Shown here piece by piece: positions 6,930 to 11,207 of a DNA stretch of 11,207 bases. A program made the translations under genes and the position numbers. The notes under the pieces are model-generated. The model searched no databases, was not told the origin of the DNA, and was given only the letters and a program-made list of their open reading frames with translations. This stretch comes from Bacteroidales bacterium (GTDB lineage Bacteria; Bacteroidota; Bacteroidia; Bacteroidales; UBA7960), in contig PWGY01000004.1 of NCBI GenBank assembly GCA_003554665.1, forward strand, positions 1 through 11,207, given 5' to 3'. The first letter of the stretch is position 1, and the number at the start of each line of letters is the position of its first letter.

Positions 6930-7778
6930 ATGTCAACACAGGGGTTACATGTGGAAATTGATCCCTCGGCCGGATTCTGCTTTGGAGTAGCTGCTGCTGT
7001 GGGTAAGGCAGAAGCAACACTGAAGGAAACCGGCAACTTGCATTGTGTGGGGCAATTGCTGCACAATACACATGAAATCAGGCGACTGGAGGTCATGGGT
7101 TTGCGTACTATCAGCCATGAAAAGCTGCCTGAAATGACAGGGTATTCCGTGTTATTCCGGGCCCATGGTGAACCACCAGGAAGTTATGAGATGAGCCGTC
7201 TCAGCGGGGCCAGGTTGGTGGATGCCACCTGCCCGGTGGTAAAAAAACTCCAGGAGCGGGTAAAAAAATCTCATGAAAGGGGAGAAACAATCATTATTTA
7301 CGGCAAGCCGGGGCATCCGGAGGTGGCGGGCATTGTTGGCCAGATAAACGGGGATGCAATCGTGGCAGACCGGCCGGAAACCCTTTCGCCGGAAGTCCTG
7401 CCTGAAAAGCTGACACTTTACAGTCAGACCACCATGCCGGTAGAAGGTCTTCGCAACCTGGCCCGTTGGCTGGAAAAATATGGGAAAGAGGTTAAGCTGC
7501 ACAATACTGTTTGCCGGCGGGTGACTGACAGGGTAAAGGAGGTGGAGCAGTTTGCCCGCACAAAGGATGTCATATTGTTTGTCGGTGGGAAAAACTCGTC
7601 GAATTCCCGGTATCTTTTTAATATTTGCCGGCAGGTCAACCCCCGCACCCAATTCATTGAGGATCCAGGGGAGGTGCAATCCAAATGGTTCCGTTCCGGC
7701 GACCGGGTGGGGGTTACCGGAGGGACTTCCACCCCTGTTTGGCTGCTGGAAGAAACTGCCGGAGCAGTTCCAGGCTAA
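6930..7778 (+). CDS. ispH: 4-hydroxy-3-methylbut-2-enyl diphosphate reductase (IspH/LytB)
   Basis: The 282-residue protein is the last enzyme of the MEP pathway, a [4Fe-4S] reductase making isopentenyl and dimethylallyl diphosphate. The three cluster cysteines are C17 in GFCFGV, C101 in DATCPVV and C195 in NTVCRRVT. The conserved substrate residues are H45 (LLHNTHEI), H79 (RAHG), H129 and the catalytic acid E131 (GHPEVAG), T167-T168 (SQTT), and S223/N225 in GGKNSSNS. The C-terminal GVTGGTSTPVWL completes the set. Length is normal. It follows crtB by 17 bp on the same strand, so the cluster carries both the precursor-supplying and the first committed step. The N-terminus HVEIDPSAGFCFG supports this start. 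Downstream it is followed by the hairpin-repeat region. Confidence 0.95.
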   Translation: MSTQGLHVEIDPSAGFCFGVAAAVGKAEATLKETGNLHCVGQLLHNTHEIRRLEVMGLRTISHEKLPEMTGYSVLFRAHGEPPGSYEMSRLSGARLVDATCPVVKKLQERVKKSHERGETIIIYGKPGHPEVAGIVGQINGDAIVADRPETLSPEVLPEKLTLYSQTTMPVEGLRNLARWLEKYGKEVKLHNTVCRRVTDRVKEVEQFARTKDVILFVGGKNSSNSRYLFNICRQVNPRTQFIEDPGEVQSKWFRSGDRVGVTGGTSTPVWLLEETAGAVPG

Positions 7779-7781
7779 CAG

Positions 7782-7832
7782 ACCACTGGCAGCTTTCACA
7801 AGTCCACCGCCCATGAGAACCAACAACCAACA
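7782..7832 (+). repeat. 51-bp direct repeat, copy 1
   Basis: This copy begins ACCACTGGCAGCTTTCACAA and continues through the CCACCGCCCATGAGAACC core into CAACAACCAACAA. It matches the copy at 7862-7912 at 48 of 51 positions; the differences are at 7786, 7789 and 7803. It starts three bases after the ispH stop codon. The bases after it (about 7833-7844) repeat the CAACAACTGG ending found after copy 2, so copy 1 carries a small extra piece of the C/A-rich linker. Confidence 0.9.
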
Positions 7833-7861
7833 AACCAACAACTGGCCAGGCCGATTACCAT

Positions 7862-7912
7862 ACCATTGACAGCTTTCACAAGCCCACCGCCCATGAGAAC
7901 CAACAACCAACA
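7862..7912 (+). repeat. 51-bp direct repeat, copy 2
   Basis: Second copy of the unit, exactly 80 bp after the first, with three substitutions. It ends in the C/A-rich words that run directly into hairpin 1 of the array. The close match, higher than expected for unconstrained intergenic DNA, points to recent duplication or ongoing conversion. Confidence 0.9.
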
Positions 7913-7918
7913 ACTGGA

Positions 7919-8063
7919 GTGGCGAAGCCACGACAAACCGGAGGAGGCGAAGCCTCCGACCAACCGGAGGGTGCGAAGCACCCGACAAACCAACAACCGT
8001 CATCGCGCAGCGCTGACCAACCGGAGTGGCGCAGCCACGACAAACCAAGGGGGCGAAGCCCCC
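7919..8063 (+). repeat. Array of six short GCGNAGC hairpins with variable stems
   Basis: Six consecutive inverted repeats share the core GC-GNA-GC. Hairpin 1 (7919-7931) has GTGGC/GCCAC around GAA. Hairpin 2 (7943-7957) has GGAGGC/GCCTCC around GAA. Hairpin 3 (7969-7983) has GGGTGC/GCACCC around GAA. Hairpin 4 (7999-8017) pairs GTCA/TGAC and CGC/GCG around GCA with one T/C mismatch. Hairpin 5 (8026-8038) has GTGGC/GCCAC around GCA. Hairpin 6 (8049-8063) has GGGGGC/GCCCCC around GAA. Loop centres are 24-32 bp apart. Each is followed by a GAC(A/C)AACC-like linker (GTTAACC after the last), and several are preceded by CCGGA. The outer stem sequence differs between copies while pairing is kept. 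GNA triloops in a GC clamp are known to make unusually stable DNA mini-hairpins. Function is unknown. Confidence 0.9.
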
Positions 8064-8085
8064 GTTAACCAACAAACCAACCAGT

Positions 8086-8535
8086 ATGGCTTTACAACCT
8101 TTTTCACACGAACACTTCATGCGCGAAGCCCTTAAAGAGGCTGAAAAGGCTTATGAAGCCGGTGAGGTGCCTGTTGGTGCGGTTGTAGTGAGTGATCAAC
8201 GGATCATTGCCCGTGCCCACAACCTTACTGAACGTCTCAATGATGTCACCGCTCATGCAGAGATGCAGGCCATTACGTCTGCTGCGAATCATTTAAGTGG
8301 CAAATACCTTTCAGATTGTACACTGTATGTCACCCTTGAACCTTGCATCATGTGTGCAGGGGCAATTTTCTGGGCCCAGGCTGGCGCATTGGTTTACGGG
8401 GCTGATGATGAGAAACGGGGGTTTACCCTGGTTGGTGGAAATTTGCTGCATCCCAAAACAGAGGTTGTCAAAGGGGTTGAAGCACCCGCTTCTGCCGCGA
8501 TGTTAAAACGTTTTTTTGAAGAAAGAAGGCGTTAA
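8086..8535 (+). CDS. tadA: tRNA-specific adenosine deaminase TadA
   Basis: The 149-residue zinc deaminase converts A34 to inosine in the anticodon of tRNA-Arg(ACG), allowing decoding of CGN codons. The zinc and catalytic motifs are HAE (H57, E59) in NDVTAHAEM and PCIMC (C87, C90) in YVTLEPCIMC. EVPVGAVVV (27-35) and HNLTERLND are also typical. Length is normal. The ATG at 8086 is chosen because family members begin a few residues before the HEHFMREAL helix; an upstream GTG at 8026 would add 20 residues translated from hairpin 5 and 6 DNA and is rejected. No Shine-Dalgarno is visible; the leader is the repeat region, whose last hairpin ends 22 bp before the start. Confidence 0.95.
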   Translation: MALQPFSHEHFMREALKEAEKAYEAGEVPVGAVVVSDQRIIARAHNLTERLNDVTAHAEMQAITSAANHLSGKYLSDCTLYVTLEPCIMCAGAIFWAQAGALVYGADDEKRGFTLVGGNLLHPKTEVVKGVEAPASAAMLKRFFEERRR

Positions 8536-8556
8536 AAACCTTTGTTCCTTGTTTCT

Positions 8557-8580
8557 GGCTGCCTGTTAGCCGTTAGTTTT
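8557..8580 (+). terminator. Weak hairpin at the convergent end of tadA
   Basis: GGCT (8557-8560) and AGCC (8568-8571) can pair around a 7-nt loop, followed by GTTAGTTTT. It lies between the tadA stop and the oppositely oriented DoxX-like gene, whose stop codon it overlaps. The stem is only 4 bp, so it is a weak candidate. Confidence 0.3.
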
Positions 8581-9712
8581 CAACTTCTTTTAGTATTTCC
8601 CTGAGTGAAGGAATGTTTCTGTGTGCCCACTTTCCCTTGACCACGCCTTCATTCATCAGAACCAAACCCGGATTGGAACGAATAATGGTCTTTAGTTCGA
8701 TTTCATCAGAAAGATAAAACGGATAGGGGGTTTGGTAAGCATGACGAAATTCGTCTGCTGCCTTTTGGGTTGAACCGGTAAGGACAATGAGGGGGTATCC
8801 GGCTTCCTCGGCTTCTCTGGCAAGCGGGTTGATATTTTTCTCGAAAGCCCGGGTGTTAGACTTGTTGAGGTCGTGGGCAATCACCATGAAAAGGTAACCT
8901 GGCTTTGTCATATAGAATTCGGTAAGGTCTTCTCCGAATTCATCCTCAATGTAAAAATCTTCAATCTCCGCTTCCTTATATGGCTGGATGACCTCCTCGC
9001 GCCTGTCTTTATATTCCCATACTGCCGTCCATTCCGGGTCATCCCAGGGGTAATCGTCTGCCGGGTACTCTTTGGTCTCACCTGTTTCTGTGTTTTCAAA
9101 GATAAGGTAGGTGTCAGCAATTTCTTCAGTGGGAATGACCAGCCCGGTAATGTCATTGCCGACTTTCCAGGGTCTGAAATCCATAATGGGCAAATTCCGG
9201 AGGCAGTATATGGAGAGCCAGAGGATGCCGATGGTAAAGAGCACCAACAGGTAGCCGTCGGCTTTTTTTGACAATAAGGGTTTTATCTTGTTTCGAAAAA
9301 CAAAAACAATGATGGCTGCTGCCAAAAGAAACACATTTTTATTGAATGTTGCCCAGTTGCTGATGATGATGGCGTCACCGAAACAGCCGCAGTCCGGAAC
9401 CGGATCTGTAATGGCAATATAAAGCGTCATTGGGGTGAATATTACCATAAAAAACAACCCGCCCCATGCACTAAGGCGCATTTTCAGGCCGAGCAAAATA
9501 CCAATACCGATCACAAATTCAAGGGTGCTCAGTAAAATTGCGGCTGGCAGTGCAGAAAACATGAGCCAGTCCATACTGAAAGCCATGAAGTAGTCCTGGA
9601 ACTTATAGGCTGAACCCAGCGGGTCAATGGCTTTTACGAATCCGGAAAAAATAAAAACGACCCCCAGTATGATGCGGGCTGTCCATAACAAACTCTTAAC
9701 GGCAACACTCAT
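8573..9712 (-). CDS. DoxX/BT_3928-like membrane protein with C-terminal thioredoxin-like domain
   Basis: The 379-residue protein has two parts. Residues 1-165 are a polytopic DoxX/MauE-like membrane domain with about four or five helices: RIILGVVFIFSGFVKAIDPLG, then E65 in a later helix, then PDCGCFGD with C108 and C110. Another hydrophobic segment follows at about 150-175. The C-terminal half (about 260-379) has an acidic stretch and then a thioredoxin/peroxiredoxin-like pattern (GYLFMVIAHDL, YPLIVLTG, PGLVLMNEGVVKGKWAH), but without a CxxC pair. The family is widespread in Bacteroidota beside DUF1573 genes, as here (gap 79 bp). A role in envelope redox chemistry is plausible from the DCGCFG motif and the MauE relationship, but the substrate is unknown. 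The start at 9712 precedes the first membrane helix. Confidence 0.82.
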   Translation of the reverse strand: MSVAVKSLLWTARIILGVVFIFSGFVKAIDPLGSAYKFQDYFMAFSMDWLMFSALPAAILLSTLEFVIGIGILLGLKMRLSAWGGLFFMVIFTPMTLYIAITDPVPDCGCFGDAIIISNWATFNKNVFLLAAAIIVFVFRNKIKPLLSKKADGYLLVLFTIGILWLSIYCLRNLPIMDFRPWKVGNDITGLVIPTEEIADTYLIFENTETGETKEYPADDYPWDDPEWTAVWEYKDRREEVIQPYKEAEIEDFYIEDEFGEDLTEFYMTKPGYLFMVIAHDLNKSNTRAFEKNINPLAREAEEAGYPLIVLTGSTQKAADEFRHAYQTPYPFYLSDEIELKTIIRSNPGLVLMNEGVVKGKWAHRNIPSLREILKEVEN

Positions 9713-9756
9713 GGGAATGCATATTACAGATTAAAACAATACATATGGGAGTTGAT

Positions 9757-9792
9757 AAACCACTGTTGGACTTTTTGAGAAACCAGTGGTTT
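9757..9792 (-). terminator. 9-bp perfect inverted repeat after the DUF1573 gene
   Basis: AAACCACTG (9757-9765) and CAGTGGTTT (9784-9792) form a perfect 9-bp stem with an 18-nt loop. On the transcribed strand it begins at the DUF1573 stop codon and is followed by TTTATC, a short U-rich tail. It may be an intercistronic terminator or attenuator, or a transcript-stabilising structure, that lowers expression of the downstream DoxX-like gene. The long loop and short tail keep confidence modest. Confidence 0.4.
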
Positions 9793-10190
9793 TAGTCTCT
9801 TTGTTCGATTTGTCCCACGATTCGGTATACCACAGTGGGTCGCTCAGGATGGTTGTAATTCACTGTAACTGTTCTGCTGATCCGCTGAGGTCTGGGAGCC
9901 AGCCTGAATTCAATCTTGATTACGCCATCTTCACCCGGAGCAACGGGTTCTTCCGGCCATTCATTGACCCTGGTGCCGCAACATGCACGTACCCTGCTAA
10001 TGATCAGGGGTTCATTTCCCGTGTTGGTGAACTTAATGTCAAGTTTGGTTTCAGGCATGCTGTCCACATACATGGTTCCGTAGTCGTGACGCTCCTTTTC
10101 AAATGTGAGTTCCGGACCTTCCGGGTCGTCGGCTTTTACTGTGACAGCAAGGAAAAAAACCAAAAATAATAATGAAACAAAGTTTTTCAT
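9792..10190 (-). CDS. DUF1573 exported protein
   Basis: The 132-residue protein has an N-terminal signal peptide (about 1-20, MKNFVSLLFLVFFLAVTVKA) without a lipobox, so it is probably periplasmic. The rest matches the DUF1573 immunoglobulin-like (ASH/MSP-like) fold: FEKERHDYGTM (30-40), KFTNTGNEPLIIS (53-65), a Cys-containing turn at 69-73, PVAPGEDGVIKIEF, and a final YRIVGQI strand. Most relatives have SCGCT at the turn; here it reads ACCGT, so the second cysteine is shifted. The gene precedes the DoxX/BT_3928-like gene in the same direction, the usual Bacteroidota pair. Its molecular role is not known. Confidence 0.85.
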   Translation of the reverse strand: MKNFVSLLFLVFFLAVTVKADDPEGPELTFEKERHDYGTMYVDSMPETKLDIKFTNTGNEPLIISRVRACCGTRVNEWPEEPVAPGEDGVIKIEFRLAPRPQRISRTVTVNYNHPERPTVVYRIVGQIEQRD

Positions 10191-10208
10191 TTCTGGATTG
10201 AATTTGTT

Positions 10209-10224
10209 GATTATTTTGATAATC
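10209..10224. repeat. Palindrome at the predicted start site of the DUF1573 transcript
   Basis: GATTAT (10209-10214) and ATAATC (10219-10224) are perfect 6-bp arms around a 4-nt loop. It begins one base downstream of the -7 box on the transcribed strand and covers the expected +1, so it could be an operator or a 5' leader hairpin. It is A/T-rich and short, so chance is possible. Confidence 0.45.
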
Positions 10225-10225
10225 G

Positions 10226-10258
10226 CAAATATACGATACTGTTGTATTGGTTTTGCAA
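10226..10258 (-). promoter_or_regulatory. Candidate promoter of the DUF1573-DoxX operon
   Basis: On the - strand TATATTTG (10233 down to 10226) matches the Bacteroidota -7 consensus TAnnTTTG exactly. A TTG (10258-10256) lies 22 bp upstream, one base longer than the usual 19-21. Transcription would start around 10219, about 30 nt before the DUF1573 ATG. Confidence 0.5.
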
Positions 10259-10336
10259 GTAAAAACGCCTGTAAGTTAAAATTATTCCGTAAAAGTAATT
10301 AATCTATGTTAAAATCAATAACTTTCGGGCTCTCTT

Positions 10337-10349
10337 CAGGACTTTCCTG
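10337..10349. repeat. Small inverted repeat downstream of the permease gene
   Basis: CAGGA and TCCTG pair perfectly around a 3-nt loop, 15 bp past the permease stop. No run of T follows on the transcribed strand, so an intrinsic terminator is not well supported. Confidence 0.25.
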
Positions 10350-10364
10350 TGTGTCGGTGAATTT

Positions 10365-11207
10365 TTAAAAAAGTGTTCCGTATACCAGCCCGCTAACTGT
10401 GGCCATGATCACTACCAGCAGAATGAAAACAGCTGTTTTCCTTGTTCCTAGTACGCTGTGAATTACCAGCATGTTTGGAAGCGATATAGCCGGACCTGCA
10501 AGCAACAGAGCCAGTGCAGGACCTTTCCCCATGCCGCTGTGCATGAGTCCCTCGATGATCGGGACTTCAGTGAGAGTGGCAAAATACATCAGTGCACCGA
10601 ACAGGGATGCAAATAAATTGGCAGCCAGCGAATTTCCGCCTACGAGACCCGCCACCCAATGACCTGGAATGATGCCTTGTCCTTCAGTGCCGGGCGCCCC
10701 GAGAAGTAAACCGGCCACAAACACACCCGCAAAAAGCAGTGGTACGATCTGTCTGGTGAAAGACCATGTGGACCACAACCACTCCCGTGGCTCACCTTTT
10801 TCAGCCCAGGCAATAAGAGACAATGCAATAAACCCCACGGCAAAGGGGATTTCCGGTATGCCTGGCGATAGCAGGGCGGATATTGTCACGGCGAAGACGG
10901 AAACAATGACATTCCGGAACTTCATCCTGAGGACAAAAATTAAAGCCAGCGTAAAGAGCATTGCGAAAACAGAAGTGATGACCCATTGGTTGTTCCATAC
11001 CCAGTACCAGAATCCCTGACTGTCGCCGGGAGATCCCCAGTTGGCGAATACCAGAACCCCCACAAGGGAAAAGAACAGCAGGGCTGTTTTCCACATGGGC
11101 CTTTCACCGGCATCATCCGGGAAGGCCATGGCTTTTTCAGATCGCTGTTTTTCCTCTTTGCGGAAGAAAAACGCCATCAGTAAACCAATGACGATTGCGA
11201 AAATGAC
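10365..11207 (-). CDS. DUF318/ArsP-type permease, N-terminus cut by window edge
   Basis: The frame ends at 10365 and is open to the window edge. An ATG at 11177 exists, but the codons before it read VIFAIVIGLL, the rest of a membrane helix that continues into MAFFFRKEEKQ, so the true start lies outside. The visible 280 residues have about seven or eight hydrophobic segments in all, with a charged cytoplasmic-like loop (RKEEKQRSEKAM) after the first. The end block, EVPIIEGLMHSGMGKGPALALLLAGPAISLPNMLVI, is typical of permease family PF03773 (UPF0718; includes YraQ and the ArsP organoarsenical exporter). The first-half Cys-rich motif of the family would be upstream and cannot be checked, so the substrate is unknown. 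No neighbouring arsR or thioredoxin gene is visible. Confidence 0.85.
   Translation of the reverse strand, partial: VIFAIVIGLLMAFFFRKEEKQRSEKAMAFPDDAGERPMWKTALLFFSLVGVLVFANWGSPGDSQGFWYWVWNNQWVITSVFAMLFTLALIFVLRMKFRNVIVSVFAVTISALLSPGIPEIPFAVGFIALSLIAWAEKGEPREWLWSTWSFTRQIVPLLFAGVFVAGLLLGAPGTEGQGIIPGHWVAGLVGGNSLAANLFASLFGALMYFATLTEVPIIEGLMHSGMGKGPALALLLAGPAISLPNMLVIHSVLGTRKTAVFILLVVIMATVSGLVYGTLF

Larger units (their letters stand above)
7779..8085. other. Non-coding repeat region between ispH and tadA
   Basis: About 307 bp hold no convincing gene. Reading from left to right there is a 51-bp unit, a C/A-rich linker, a second copy of the unit 80 bp on, then six GCGNAGC hairpins separated by short linkers, and a final C/A-rich stretch that runs into the tadA start. 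Open frames through it on both strands are low-complexity products of the repeats (Asn/Gln/Thr-rich on +, Gly/Leu/Val-rich on -). No recognisable Bacteroidota promoter box, T-rich terminator tail or Shine-Dalgarno was seen in it. Confidence 0.8.

Noticed and set aside
7919..8063. CRISPR array
   Set aside because: The constant part is only 7 bp, inter-unit distances vary from 24 to 32 bp, linkers are similar to each other and not unique spacers, and no cas gene is present.
7919..8063. Series of rho-independent terminators for ispH
   Set aside because: Stems are GC-rich but none is followed by a run of T on either strand; the followers are GACAAACC-like.
7919..8063. Integron attC sites or IS200/IS605 ends
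   Set aside because: No integrase or Y1 transposase is in the window, and the typical attC core bases and longer imperfect arms are missing. Kept only as an analogy for single-strand folding.
8026..8085. GTG start giving tadA 20 extra N-terminal residues
   Set aside because: The GTG is the first base triplet of hairpin 5 and the added residues are repeat translation; TadA proteins normally begin near the ATG at 8086.
7152..8120. A 322-codon open frame on the - strand across ispH and the repeat region
   Set aside because: Most of it is antisense to ispH, which has all catalytic residues, and its N-terminal part is low-complexity translation of the hairpin repeats. It matches no family I recognise.
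7866..8135. An 89-codon Asn/Gln/Thr/Arg-rich open frame on the + strand through the hairpin array
   Set aside because: Its composition simply reflects the CAAC words and GCGAAGC cores, and it runs into the first codons of tadA in another frame.
10365..11177. Complete permease gene starting at the ATG at 11177
   Set aside because: Codons upstream of that ATG continue a hydrophobic helix to the window edge, so the ATG is an internal Met.

Overview
The window looks like chromosomal DNA of a pigmented member of the Bacteroidota (Bacteroidetes), perhaps Bacteroidales/Marinilabiliales-like; the rank below phylum is a guess. The evidence is the gene families (a DoxX/BT_3928-type membrane protein next to a DUF1573 protein, a CruF/CrtD/acyltransferase carotenoid cluster), the lack of clear Shine-Dalgarno sequences, and promoter-like TAnnTTTG boxes, the -7 element of the Bacteroidota primary sigma factor. 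No rRNA, tRNA, CRISPR array or insertion sequence was seen.

Positions 1-4496 hold a leftward operon of five almost touching genes. In transcription order these are a CrtI-family desaturase (probably CrtD-type), a CruF/DUF422 carotenoid hydratase, a PlsC-fold acyltransferase, a membrane-anchored family 2 glycosyltransferase, and an exported TPR protein cut by the left edge. A 114-bp divergent intergenic region separates it from a rightward operon (4611-7778): phytoene desaturase crtI, phytoene synthase crtB (overlapping crtI by 20 bp) and ispH, the last enzyme of the MEP isoprenoid pathway. Together they suggest a route from isoprenoid precursor to phytoene to a desaturated carotene, then C-1 hydration, 3,4-desaturation, glycosylation and acylation, giving a glycosylated, fatty-acylated carotenoid. 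No lycopene cyclase is visible, so whether one end is cyclised is unknown.

Positions 7779-8085, between ispH and tadA, are non-coding and are the oddest part of the window. They contain a 51-bp direct repeat (two copies, 80 bp apart), C/A-rich linkers built from AAC/CAAC words, and an array of six short hairpins. All six have the same core, GCGNAGC (loop GAA or GCA), but different stem arms that still pair perfectly or nearly so. The stem changes are compensatory and all stable triloops lie on the + strand. The array ends 22 bp before the tadA start codon.

The right part has tadA (8086-8535, +), converging with a leftward pair: a DUF1573 exported protein (9792-10190) followed downstream by a DoxX/BT_3928-like membrane protein with a C-terminal thioredoxin-like domain (8573-9712). 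A TAnnTTTG promoter box and a palindrome lie upstream of the DUF1573 gene. The last gene (10365 to the right edge, -) is the C-terminal part of a DUF318/ArsP-type permease whose N-terminus lies outside the window.
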